Below are positions 37,468 through 51,100 of a stretch of 64,000 bases of DNA, one piece after another. The stretch is from contig JAQIFP010000019.1 in the NCBI GenBank assembly GCA_030141585.1, positions 175,672-239,671 of the forward strand, read 5' to 3'. How positions within the stretch are numbered: the first letter of the stretch is position 1; the number at the start of each line of letters is the position of its first letter. A model generated the notes under the pieces. It searched no databases and was not told the origin of the DNA. It saw only the letters and a program-made list of their open reading frames with translations. Position numbers and translations under genes: made by a program. The stretch comes from Ophryocystis elektroscirrha. Lineage: Eukaryota; Apicomplexa; Conoidasida; Neogregarinorida; Ophryocystidae.

Positions 37468-39180
37468 ATGTTTTTAACGGATGAAACCCCAGATTTAGTT
37501 AAGATAAATATATCGCCAATTGCACAGACTGTAGTTGAAAGCTTAAATAAATTTCCCTCAACTTATACATATGTCCCAAGTATATTTGATGTACATGCTG
37601 TTCGGCGTCAGGAAAAATTACTAAATTATATATCGAGTACTTATGTGAAACCTAAATGTATTTTGCATCTTTTTGATGCTTTCGGTTGTAGTAAACTATT
37701 ATATACCATAGTAGACATAGAGAAGGAAAATGACCTGAAAGCCCGACAGGGTTATATTACAAAATATACACAGATATATATCGCGAATGAGGAAATATTC
37801 CCATTGAAGGAGTTAAGTTTAGCGCTTGTTCGTCCGTTTAGGAAAAAAAAAAGGAAGTCGGAAATAAAGAGTATACAAAAAGTGATAAAATCTTTAATAA
37901 ATAATAAAGAATTAAATGAAGAATCTGAAGATGACGATGATGGCTTTAATGGAGATTTATCAGAATCCAATGCTGTCAGCAGATTGGAAGGTTCCATTAT
38001 TAGTAGAAAATATAGTAATAGCTATATATTCAATTTGCTGAAGTTCCTTGAAAACGTATTGTTTACCAAAAGTACCACTGTCTTTATACAAGGGCGTGAA
38101 ATATATTTCCCTAAGCCATACTGTTTATCTTTAGGAAGGAACCCGTGGTTAAATGTGCCGACTGAAGAAATGTACTTGAAGTTTTTTGTTGAATCAACAG
38201 GCGATTTATTGCTTGGTATTGCATTATCCGACTACACGTCTATATCTATTGAGCTGGATAATATAGGAGAATTTACAGAGGTACATTACAGTCCAATAGA
38301 GGATACACTTCCGACTATTTATGAGATCAATGAGACGCCTACATATATCAGAGCATACTCTATGAATAATCCGTTCAAATTGTATTCCTTAAATACCCGA
38401 ATATGTTATCAAGGTCTGGAAATGAAAACTATGAAGACTTTACCACATTTGGTGGGAGAAGTAGATTTACCGGATTTATATAGCATTTATTGGATATCTT
38501 GTAAGCATAGAGTATATACACGATCAACCAAAATGCACGAAATCAACGATATATATACAAAACTTTCGTATTTCTTAATAAATCGTGATCCGAAGATTTT
38601 AAGGTCCTATATAACATCAAGCAACTATTTTTCCAATAGTAAACATCAATGTGATTGGAATCTTTCCGTAAAAGATATAATCAATGATTGGAAAATGCAA
38701 AGGAAACATTTTTTATTTATGCTTAAAAAACGGAGTTCTGTATATATATATAGCAGGATTGGTATGTTGACAAATATTGTGGAACAAGCTCCTGTTGCAT
38801 TGACTATTTATGATTTATTGACACCACAAATAACGCAGCGAATATCTCGTTTGCCTTGTAGATTACAGCCTTTCGCTTTATTAAGTGCCATAGACGAAAT
38901 ACTTATTGAAGATTTAATACGAGTCATACATCCAACCATGCATGAGATATCGGACATATCTGTGAAAGAATTATTTCTTAAGCAAATAACGCAGCAATAC
39001 TCCACCGTGCATGAATCGGATATTGTGGAATGTCCAGTTTGCTTGGATTTTATTTATCGGAATCAAAATGTGCTTGTTTTGCCGTGCAATCACGTATTTC
39101 ATTCTAAATGTGTAATTTCATGGTTTACTAAATCCACCAAATGTCCTATTTGTCGCTTCAAAATCACAGCTTTACAATAA
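37468..39180 (+). CDS. RING-H2 finger protein, probable E3 ubiquitin ligase
   Basis: An intronless 570-aa frame, unusual among intron-rich neighbours. The last ~50 residues are a RING-H2 finger: CPVCLDF, then LPCNHVFHSKC, then CPICRF, so all eight ligands (C3H2C3) are present. Such domains recruit E2 ubiquitin-conjugating enzymes. The first ~515 residues are not recognised. They contain a basic KKKRK stretch (residue ~130) followed by an acidic segment, and then a long globular-looking region without signal peptide or clear membrane helix. The position of the RING at the extreme C-terminus, separated from a large unknown N-terminal region, suggests that the N-terminal part selects the substrate. 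That is inference. Confidence 0.8.
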   Translation: MFLTDETPDLVKINISPIAQTVVESLNKFPSTYTYVPSIFDVHAVRRQEKLLNYISSTYVKPKCILHLFDAFGCSKLLYTIVDIEKENDLKARQGYITKYTQIYIANEEIFPLKELSLALVRPFRKKKRKSEIKSIQKVIKSLINNKELNEESEDDDDGFNGDLSESNAVSRLEGSIISRKYSNSYIFNLLKFLENVLFTKSTTVFIQGREIYFPKPYCLSLGRNPWLNVPTEEMYLKFFVESTGDLLLGIALSDYTSISIELDNIGEFTEVHYSPIEDTLPTIYEINETPTYIRAYSMNNPFKLYSLNTRICYQGLEMKTMKTLPHLVGEVDLPDLYSIYWISCKHRVYTRSTKMHEINDIYTKLSYFLINRDPKILRSYITSSNYFSNSKHQCDWNLSVKDIINDWKMQRKHFLFMLKKRSSVYIYSRIGMLTNIVEQAPVALTIYDLLTPQITQRISRLPCRLQPFALLSAIDEILIEDLIRVIHPTMHEISDISVKELFLKQITQQYSTVHESDIVECPVCLDFIYRNQNVLVLPCNHVFHSKCVISWFTKSTKCPICRFKITALQ

Positions 39181-39373
39181 CTTTTTCCACCCTAGTGCAA
39201 AATAGAAGGCGCATGTGGCTATCAGTATATACCTCAGACTATATATGTACTTAGTAAAAAAACCTTTTATATTTAAGAAGTCTTATATTAAGAGTTAACT
39301 GTATTTCCATTTAAATATTTATTTACGTTCCATTTGTAAACGCGTTTATTATTGTTCGTTATTTATATCGACT

Positions 39374-39904
39374 TTAATTATTTATCCATGAAGAAAAAGA
39401 CTGTTGCTTTTCCCAGTCAGATGAGTCCTCGATTGATTCTATTATCCCAGTATTTGAAAGATATTTAGGAGTTAATATAATGCTACCAAGAAATGAATCA
39501 GATAACCATTTGAAATTTTTTGGTTCTTCACTTATCATAAACTCATCGCCGTGAGGTTTGGAAAAATTTATTAGCGTTTTTTGACCTTCAATTTCCAGCT
39601 CATCTGCGTCTTTATTATTATTTATATAATTTAATATCGCTTTTAATGCATTTAAAGGAGTTGATTTTATTCCATTTTCTACGTTTAATTCAAGAATTTT
39701 GCAATCCGATATATTTTCTACCAAATTTTCTACATTATTTACAGGTTTGGAAGAGTCGTGAGCAAAATACATACTCATAAAATCAAAAACATATTTATCA
39801 TAGTTTTCGTTGTTATCATTCAAATTTTCTTTGACGGTTTCTAAACTTCGCTTCTTTTTTTTAGATTTATGCCTGTGGTCATTTAACTTATCATTTCGTT
39901 CCAT
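39374..39904 (-). CDS. hypothetical 176-aa acidic protein
   Basis: A single uninterrupted frame. It begins with a Lys/Arg/His-rich stretch (…HRHKSKKKKRSLE…) like a nuclear or nucleolar signal, followed by Asn/Glu/Asp-rich sequence and a C-terminal part with a few aromatic residues (…FKWLSDSFLGSIILTPKYLS…). No domain is recognised. It sits 84 bp downstream of the large alpha-helical gene's stop on the same strand and 193 bp from the convergent RING gene. Base composition and codon use match the neighbours. The stop at 39374 is clear. An additional 5' exon cannot be ruled out. Confidence 0.6.
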   Translation of the reverse strand: MERNDKLNDHRHKSKKKKRSLETVKENLNDNNENYDKYVFDFMSMYFAHDSSKPVNNVENLVENISDCKILELNVENGIKSTPLNALKAILNYINNNKDADELEIEGQKTLINFSKPHGDEFMISEEPKNFKWLSDSFLGSIILTPKYLSNTGIIESIEDSSDWEKQQSFSSWINN

Positions 39905-39988
39905 TATATGAGTTCTGCCGTCACAGTATATTAATTACTGATTTTTTTTTTTATTTTTAATTTATTAAATTTTATTCAAAAATGTAAT

Positions 39989-42900
39989 TTATTTAGACGT
40001 TCTTATACATAACTTTGGGTCATCACCTAGCCTCAAACTTATTATGTCTGCCATTCGTTTCACTAAATCTGCTTGAACTTTTAAACAATCTAATGATGAA
40101 GCATGCACGGCACTTATAAATTCGGTAAGTCTTCTTATTATCGTGGGGTGCCGTAAATTTTTGATAGCTTCAGCATCTCCAAAAAACTCTTCAGTAAGCC
40201 TATTACACTCATATTGAAATTATTCAATTTACTATTACTATTATATTATTAAAATTATCATTATTATAGTTATTATTATTATAATTATTATTAATATAAT
40301 ATATATATAATATATATATAATATATATATAAAATATATATAATTTATATATATTATACATGATATATAAAATATGATATATATATATATATATATATTT
40401 ATATTATATTTCAATTATATATTCAGTGTAAAAACATATTATATAATATATATTATGTATATTATTTATATGTAAATTTATGTGCATATTTACATTATTA
40501 ATAATAAATTTACATGTACTTTTCTATATATATTAAGTTTTTTTTATGTAATACAGTAAATTATAGTATTAAAGTTACCAATCAAATAATGTGAAAGTTA
40601 TTGCCAAAGATTGCTCTATAAGTCTTACTACTAATTCGAAAAGGCTATTTAAAGTTATATATTCCCTGAACGCAATTAAGATTGTAATAAAACATACGGA
40701 ATACAACTTTCATCAGATTTATCGAGGTTGTCATATTTGTGATTTAAAGGGACTAGTTTTTCGTAAAGTTTAAAAGGAGTCATATTATTTTGTTTCTGTA
40801 TATATATATAGGAAAATAGATAATTATACCGTAACTTTATGTAAAGCATCATCTGCGTACTTTTGAATAAGCCCAGTAGATTTACGTGATACAACTGTAG
40901 CTGTCTCCCAAGCAGCTGATTTATCTGATGAGGGGTTCTGCAATGATATGGGAGAAGCTTGGTTTCTATGCAGATAAGAATAAAAATGTAAATTACTCGA
41001 ATATAGAGGCTCTTAATCGGGGTTTTTCATTTATTGAATATATATTGTTTAAAGAAACAGATTTATTTGTTGGTGTTTCACAAGTAAGCGACAAGGATAA
41101 AGGTAGAATATGTTCGTTTGAATCGGTACATTCCCCCTATTTTAATTTTGTTGAATTATTATTTATCAACTACCGCGACAAATAGTTCCCGACCAATTTT
41201 GGGAAAGTCTTCCAGAAGCTGGAGTACTAATTTGCCTGTATCTAGGGATTCATGGAAATACACATAAATAAGATCTTCAATCCCAAAATATGTGTTTTCG
41301 GTACTTGGGATTATACTACTGAACTTAACATATTCGTATGTGCTCATAGCGTCGGTTAAATCATTCAATGCTGTAGTAGATAAACTGGTAAGTTTTATTT
41401 GTAATAAACCTCTGAAAAAATACCAGTAATGATTATTGCTAATACTTACTGATATAGTTTTGATATTGTCTGAAGAGTTATTATTAAAGTTCTTTGATGG
41501 TATATAGAAGGGACTGCAGCAGAGCGAGTTCCACGTAAATCCGACTCGGTAGCTGGAGTGTAATTAATATCAGCAGCTAATAGTTCCTATTATTAATAAT
41601 TGATAAAAGTTGAAGTACCTTTTCTGATATGGGCTTAAATAACTCAGCAATTTGCATCTGACCTTTCCCTATGGATAAATCTGCTATTTCTCGCATTGTT
41701 TTGAACGCAGTTGCAAACATGTAGCAAACCACTACCTAATATGCTTATGTAAAATTGTGTAGTTTAATAATAAATTGTATCTTTTCCGATAGTTTTTTGT
41801 AATTAAAATATATTATAATAAAATAATTGCATAGTTTATTCAATAAATTAAAATTTTTATCTAAGGTTGTATAATTAATTATTAATAATAATTTATTATA
41901 TTTTTATATAACAAATATTTTTATATATATATAATATAGTATTATATATAATATTTAAATAATATATTATATATATATAAATAATATATTATATATATTT
42001 TTGTTATTAATTATTATTATATACTATCGTGAATTATTTACTTGCAAATTTAAAGACAAGCAAGTAAGGGGAGGCAAAGATTGTAATAGAGTTGCAAATA
42101 CTGACATTTCCTCCAAATAAGCTAAGCGACCACTCATTTTGATTACATTTACAAGGTAAAAAAACCTAGATTGTAGAGAAAATATAAAATCATATAAATT
42201 GGAAAATTCGATAGGAGTATTTTCTTGATATCTGATACTTAAAGTATCCTGCAAATAGACGGAAATAGTAGCCAAAAAACGGCACCAAGCGATATGTTGT
42301 AAAGATCGTATATTTTGCTTAATATTGGTTTGATTGACTAAATCGTATGGAGATTTCCAAGACTCAGATATCAAAGGCTTCATGAATGATTTACACTGCG
42401 GTATTTGCTTGAATATCGCTAGAATACGTTCAGTTAATTCAGGAAATATGTAAGTCTTTGATTGTATACTCCAATAAACGGACAGACTTAAGGCCATTGA
42501 TACCAAATTTAGGAATAATTTTGTATGAGCTCTTAAGGTTAAGTCTAGAGTCATTTCCTCTTCGCGTGATATTTCAGAATAAATAGCCGGTTTATTAAAC
42601 GATTGTAAAGAACTCAATTGAGAAAAACACTTGAGCATTTCGGTATAAACTTCTTCCTTTAATGGTTGGTTAAATATTAAATTATACAATGTATTATCTG
42701 AAGACATTATATGATAAAGTTATAAACCTTACTGTAATCTGATATTATTTTGAGTGCTGATAATATCGTTAAGCATAGTGCAGTTAACATTATCGGTGCA
42801 GATACGTTTAAAATTACTTGTCCTGTTACTTTAGATTCACTGAAATTAGCAACTTCCGTAATTATATCAGACGAAAAATTATTATCATTTATAGTGTTAG

Positions 42901-43112
42901 GTATCAGTATTAATATATTTTCTAGGCTTAGTTTGATATCCATCTACAAAAAAAGATATTAAGAGATTATTTATTTACTTAATTCACACAGGTAATATAA
43001 ATTTAATGTTTGTTAGTGAGTAATATATATATATCAAAACAAATGTAAAATATAATTATATCTATCTCCTACTATTTAATCAACCTTAATAATTTTTTAT
43101 AAATTATCATAA

Positions 43113-43148
<36 letters not shown>

Positions 43149-46100
43149 TCTATTATTATATATTATATGGAAATATTGAAATAAATGATCACACATATAT
43201 TAATTTAAGCTCAAAAGATAAATAAAAGTTTACCACTATTGCTTGAAGGTTAGTTGAAGTTGCTAAAGGAAGAATATAAACAAAAAGTTTCAGAAGAATA
43301 TGCGAAATAAGCTGCAAGTATCTAAATTCAGCTAAATTAAGACAAATTGTATTCTTTAGAGAACTGGAATTATTCCGGTATATACAAAATTTGATGGTAC
43401 TTTCTTCGAGGATATGTAAAATTTCAATTATAAGGTTAGATAGGAATTGGATTAAATTTTTTTGGTCTAATATATTTAAAGCAAGCATCGTATCATATGT
43501 AGGTATCTTAAATGATTCAATTGTGTAACCTTCATTATCCAATTCATTTTCTGTGCTTGTCTTAAGTTGAGGTTTAGATTTTTCGTTGTACGACTAAAAA
43601 TTACAATAATTATATTCATATACATATATATATAAATATATATAATGTTTCATAAGAACTTATTTATTGATACTTGGTAATAAATATATACTCTTATGTA
43701 TCTATAACTGTTTAAATGAATGCTTATATATATATATATATTTATTTATAGATAATTTGCATAAAAAGTTACTTTATTATCAAGAGAAAGTTCATTTAGA
43801 CCCCAATCCATGATAAATAAGGAAACTATTAAATTGAAGTATGATTGTGCATATGATTTTAGTTGTTGAGGAAATTCACATTGTAAAGGACAACCTATCA
43901 CTGTCCATGGACTCCCATATAAATCTTGGCGCTTTAACACCGTATTTTTCAGAAGTAACAAAGCTGGGTACAGTATTGTACTAAATGGTTTTTCCCAAGA
44001 TAATATTCTTTTCCTGTTTGTTACAGACTCTTTTTCAGCAAGCTTAAAATATATTTTCTTGGATACAACGTAATTCATCAAGTTTGTCAAACATTCCAAA
44101 CATTGAACTTTCATACGGTTTATCGACATTTCAGCACTTAACTGCAAATGAATTTTAATATAAATGTACTGTTGATTAATATGAGTATAACGGTTTTTAC
44201 AAATATATATTATATACATATTTATTTATTTTCAGTATTACTTATATAATACAACGTAAATGCGTGTCTATACAAATTAAGTAGCAACAAATAAATAATG
44301 TACATATATATATATATATATATTTATTTATTTTGAGTATTGTTTATATAATACAGCGTAAATGCCTACTTCTAAGTACATACTAAGTAGCAACAAATAA
44401 ATAGTCTACATATATACATATGTATATATACATATATATGTATATCTATCTATATATATATATTTACATATATATATGTATATATAAGTATATGCATAAT
44501 TTTTTTATTGGTTGGTTATAGAATTGAATTAAACTTAAATAAACTTGTACAATATAATATATATGAAATCAAGCTAATTATTATAAGCTGTTTGAAACAG
44601 CTTGACATTACCAGAGAAGCAATTTCAACGGAAAAAGATCTCATAAGAAGGGTTTTTTGAAACTTACGCAAGGACTCAGAAAGTTGAGAAACAGATAATT
44701 TTGGGTCGGGATGAAAAAAAACAAACTCATGTATTTGATTAAGATATAGCATTATATGCAATTCAGATAAAGATTGGCGGTTGATGTTATCTTCAAAAGA
44801 AGAGGAAAAGTTCCATATATTGGTAAAGAAGTTATGAAGAGATAATTCGTATATGTAATTAGTAGATTGTTGATCAAACAGTACATCATAGTAAAATTGT
44901 TTTTCCGCGTGTATATAATAGCTGTTATTGCATTGAAAATGTAAGGGTTCTTCGTGATCACAATTTAAATTAGGCATATACGACTTAAAGATGCCAAGTG
45001 TGCTTTCCCATTCTTTAAATAAGAAGTTACCAAATAGTGAAGGTATTATATTAGCAGATGGCGTATACCGGGAATCATCTGTGTCTTGTAACTCAAATAA
45101 ATTTGTTACACCATCATTTATAGATATCCATAATAAAATAAGTTGCTCTATACTTGTAAAATTGACTTTTTTATTCTCTTTCAAAAGGACCGACTGTATC
45201 AGTTTAGTTGGAGGTTTGAGCTGTGATGTTTCATGTATTTGGTTCATTATATCAAAGTTCATATCTTCACTGTAATTAATGTTTGTAAGCAGTAACAATA
45301 TAGAATTAAATAATTCAATACATAACGGCAAATTAATGTAAGTTTGTTCAACGTCATTAGGTAAATCAATTTTATCTTTTAAGCCAGAAATCCTTTGCTC
45401 TTGCATTAACGCGTTCCTCAAGTTAGTAGACGGTATTTTTTCAGGTATTTGTTTATATCTTTCTTTTTCAAGATGTTTCCACGTATAAATGATTGGCTGT
45501 ATTAGACATGACAATAATTTCCAAATTGATTCTTCCTTATTTATTTCTTTTTTAAACAAATTTATGCTTATTTTCCCATCTATTTTTTCAGCAACATTTA
45601 TGAATGAACCCAAGGCAAAACTATTGATTAATGTCACAGAATCTCTTAGAAAAAACAACTCATTTTGTGATAAATTCAGTTCACTTCCCTTCGAAGAGAT
45701 AATTGATTTCATGTATATATATATCACATCATATATACATGGCCATATTTCCTTCACCACGTCTAATTTTGCCGAATTAGATAGCAAATTTAATGTGTGT
45801 AATCTGAAACATTATTATTCAGTAATTATATTATTTGTAGAAAAACAGCCTAGTTTTCACTTAAAATACTCTCATATATAAAATAAAATGTATATACGTA
45901 TAACAACAAGCTATAAACTTACTTGGGAATACTGGATATAAACTTGAACAACGAAGATAAAGCAGATCTGTAAGAATGATGAATCGTACCAGATGCAATA
46001 TAGTGCTTAAGTGAATTCTTCAAAGATATGTTTATTAAACACAACAAACAAATATTACTGAAGTGTTGTATAGCTTGTTGGTTGTTGATTATATAATCCT

Positions 46101-46362
46101 GAAAATCCATAGAAAGAAGTAAAATAATTGAATAAATTTTTAAAATAAATCATTTTATACCAATATCACTATTATTACTAATTACCAAACCTCTAATAAA
46201 CTCATCTTATTTGTAGGTTTAAATATAATATAATATATGATAGGGATTACATTTCATACATTTTTATACGATTAATCAAATATATATAACCGATATATGT
46301 AAAGATATATATATATATATATGTATAATAATTTAATATTAAAATAATATATAATAAATAGC

Positions 46363-46415
<53 letters not shown>

Positions 46416-48089
46416 AAAATTAAATAAATATTTACACATAGGTATGTATATATATAGTTCTATTAATTTTTTAATAAATATTTATATATATGTATATATA
46501 CATATATTTGATTAGAGAAGCTTAATTACCTGTGGAAGAATTTTGTCGTCATGAATTATTTGAGGTTCTCTGAAAGTTAAATTAAGTTTAAAGTGATTAG
46601 ATAAAGTGATTGTAGATGTTGCGATTACACTGAGATGCTTATATATCTCCAAAAATTGAAAGAGGATTTTATTTGAACTCCATGTAATACTGGCACATGC
46701 TAGTGATGATAGTAAAGGGACATCGAACTTTATATAAGCTTTGGAATACTTTTTATATATACTGGACCCATCATAACCGTCAAGAAATTTATTATCATAG
46801 AAAGAAAACTTAATAGCAGAGACATTTGTTTGCTTTTTTGTGACGCATTTGGTTGATAAGAGTTTGTATAAATTTTCCATGGCATTTTTACCCATACGAT
46901 TAAATCCAGAGTGTTTATGTTTAGCTAAGACAGATATTATATTACGAAAGCACTGTATAGTTTCGACATAGCATGTTTGAACGGCAAAAGTTGCATCATT
47001 TTCAATGCCAATATAATTATTTCCGAAATCATATAAAGCTTTTTCTTGATGCATCAAGTCGTAAGAATGTGCCTGATTAAATACAAAAGAATTCAATATA
47101 TACCATAGTTAAATAGATCTGAACAAATTCCTGTATAAACATGTTATGTTTGGAATCTTTTGAGATATGTCCTGTATATAGAAACTCCTCAAAGACATAT
47201 GAAAAGACGCTTTTCTCACATATAATAAAGAATTCTTCATAAATCTAATTTAATTGTAGTCTTTTACTGAGTATTACAGTATTGACATCTTCCACCGTTT
47301 TAGGGACAAGCTTTTCGGAATTATTTGCGTCAGCACTGAAGCATAAAAGGCCTTCGGACATTATTCTCAGTAGTCTCATGTAACGACAATTGATTAACGA
47401 CCTATATAACGCTAATTATTTAAACGACGTTGAACTCTCTAGTATAAAAATACAGTGTTTTAGGACTAAGCTAATCTTGAGTCTTTTACCCACATGTTCT
47501 CAATTATAATAATTAAAATAAATGTGTGAACTTTTTATAAGTAATTTATATATATATTACATGGCATATATTGAAGAAGTGGTCCAAAAATCATCTGGCT
47601 TCCACACTTTCTCAATTAAACGAAACAAGAAATTGTTAAAACTGATATCGGAATTATCTAAAGGTTTTTTCAAAGAAGGTATTGTAAGCTAAAAAAACAG
47701 TATTCAAATTAAGTATAAAAAACCACCATTTATTTGAGCGTTATTGATATAAAATAATTTATTCATTAACTTAACAACAATACATACCGATAAGAGCTCT
47801 ACTTCTGCTTGTTTAAGATACTCAAATACAGGAAACCACGAATTATCATGTGTGCTAGATAATTGATTAACAACTTGTTGTAAGATTTGCATGTAATAAA
47901 GCCCATCGTATATTGAAATCCAATACCATCTATGCAACGGACGATTAATTACGATTTTTTCAATAAATCCCAATAAGGAAAGATTGAAATCAATTCCTTC
48001 CGTTTTCTTAATACATAAATCTAAATTTAAAACAATAAAATATCTCCCGTCACTCAATAAATTTTAACTATTATTATTATTATTATTAA

Positions 48090-48136
<47 letters not shown>

Positions 48137-51100
48137 ATATAGATATTCAATTATATGAAATTTATATATATTAATCAATATTTGGTTAAGTATATTAAAA
48201 ATTATATATAATTAAATTTTACATTTAATTAAGCGTTCTATCATAGAAGGTTTAAATGTGGGTAGCTTTCGATTATATAACTGGGTTGCATAGGAAGAAT
48301 CAATCAAGAATTGAATAAACCATGACATTTTAAAAGAGTCCGCATACGGCTCAAAGGCCTAATAAAATAAAGATAGAGAAAAATAAATACATAAATTATT
48401 TGTCGTCGTAAGTAATTAAATATACATACATAATTTTAATTAATTTTAATTTTATCATAAAGCCATTATTTTGTGTAATTACTTACTGTAATTAGAGTAC
48501 TATCAACAAATTGAACTGAATCAGAAGATTCAATATTGTCCTCAATAGTAAAAGATAAAGCTTTTTTTATGTCTGATAATAAAATGGGACGAACAAGAAC
48601 TTGAAGCCCTTGGAACAAAGTTGTTGCAACTTTGATCATATTTGACTGTTTTATGGTAGCTTCATAGTCGCATAAGTTATCAAGATTGTATAAACTCAAT
48701 GTATGCATATACATCGTTATTATAGAAGAAGGGGAAAAAGGAACCTGTATTTGATATATTTGGTTATTACTATTATCCTTACTTCGGGGCTTAAAGATGA
48801 AAATAATCGATTTAGTAGAGGATGCATTATTCCATTATAACTAAGCATTGCCGTAAATAACTTCAGTATTTTTCTTAGCAATCTAAACAATCGATTTGAG
48901 CAAATATCAATCCCTGCTATATAAACCTAAGTCTAATATTTCCAGCTACTTAAATGGAAATTATATACGCTAAATCTTAATAATAAAAAAAAAAAACACG
49001 ATTGTTAGTATATATTATGTAACGTATAACATTGTTGCATATATTTATTATTTGAACTAATGTGAAAGTCTACCTTATTTCGTATGGAAAATATGTGGAG
49101 AAACTTTTCAATGAGGGCTGAGAATTTTTTGTAAGGATTTGAGCCCATACATCCAATATAATGGCTAACAAGGACGGTGCAGAATCTTTTAGTGTCCATT
49201 GAACAGTGTAGGGAAAAACATCGTTTGGCGAAATAGCAAATTCATAATACTCCTTATCAATTTGAAGAATATCTTTTTCTGAAGATCCAGTGAAAGGGTT
49301 TGGGACAAGACGCTTCGTGGATGAATGAACTAAAGGGGTTCCGTCGAACAATTCATACGTCAAATTTGTATAAAATTCCTTTAAAATATTTAACTTAATT
49401 GGGACTCGTAAAGATTGTGGTTTGTCATTGTTAGAAGTGAGACAACCAACCGCCCATACTGACTCATTATATCTACGGTGACTTAATTTAGCTGTTATTT
49501 CTGTATTCGGTACATCCGTTACACGTAATATATTAGATACTGTATGTTGTGGCATGTTTAAATTTATATCTATTGGTTCCACGGGTAGCTGTATTATATT
49601 GCCTACAGAACCTTCTGATATATATGTGTTGGCGGTGAAGCTGAAGAAACGAGTATCGTCTAAATTATTTAAATAAAATAATGCAGACAAAATATCCTCT
49701 ACACTAATATTTTCTTTTGCTTCATAACTTATAAAACTTTCACTTTGAAATGATCTTGGAGTTAAATTTATATTTGACTTTAATTGATTATTTCGTAATT
49801 TTATTATATTTGGCGATAGGGGAGGCATACATATATATGAAATTTTCTGAGATAATAAATACAACGCTTGATTAAATAATTTATTTTGGTTATATTCCAA
49901 ATTAGGCTGAAAACATAATTCAAGAAGATCAATAATCATAGATAAACTGTATGGCAAAAATTTGATTAAATAATTTTCTATTAATGTATTCCACAGATTT
50001 TCTTTGTTTAATTTATTGTCAAGAAGTTTGTCAATATGGTAGGTATCGGCTTTACAGATAGAATAATAAAGTTTCAATTGATAGGAGAAATTGGGTAGTT
50101 TTTCTGGAACAACCATAAGGAACAAGTTTTCAAGAACATCCATGATTGTATGGCGAACAACATTTGTGTAGGAAAATATTGGAGTATAACCAAGAATTTG
50201 TTGAATATCCCTAAGGAATATGATATCACTGTTTTTCACGTAGGAACAAGACTGTATAATAGCCTTAATATCTTTTGTCTTATTTTGCCAAAATATATTA
50301 GAAAATGCTAACTGAATGCTGTTTGACTGCTTCGAAGAATTCGTAGAAAGCAAGATCCGTAGACAATCGGTAAATTGATTATTTGGAATAATACTTTGCG
50401 CATATTCCAGTAAAATACTTTCTTTTTGAACGTATGCCATGTTATTAGGCAATAAAGGGTTTTCCCGGAAAGTAGCTTTCAAGCAAAAAAGAGAATATGA
50501 TACAGATACATATACAAAACCTAACTCCTTTAATAAGTCTAGGAACAAGGTCTCGTATGAAATCAATGAACTTATCTCTTTTACGTTACGAGCACATATC
50601 GTATGAAATTGCAATATGTTTTCTTCCGTCTAATAACATTAATGCATAAGCGGTATATATAAATATCTTTATATATAATATTATAAATTAATAAAGAAAA
50701 CGCGAAATCAACTTATTTTGTAAAATCAATTTAATTTGCAAAATTAAATTTAACAACAATTCCAAACTTTATTAAACCCTTTTTTATTTCATCAACTTAC
50801 TATGTATTGAGCTTCATTTAATTGTAATTGGTGGAATGTGGATATATACATCGCTTCAGTTAAACAAAGAAACCTGGCATATGTGTTTAATTTGCAATAT
50901 TATTACTGGCAATAGTGAATTGTAGTCTCTAAAAATAAAGGATCGGTTTCAAGCTTTAAAGCAGTAAAAAACTCGCTTAGAATACCACAAAATGACTTTT
51001 GTATAATTAGCTGGCATCTTTTGACTGCATCGTTTGAGTCAATCAAAATCTACATGAATTAAAAAGTAAATATATTCACATATATATATATATATATATA

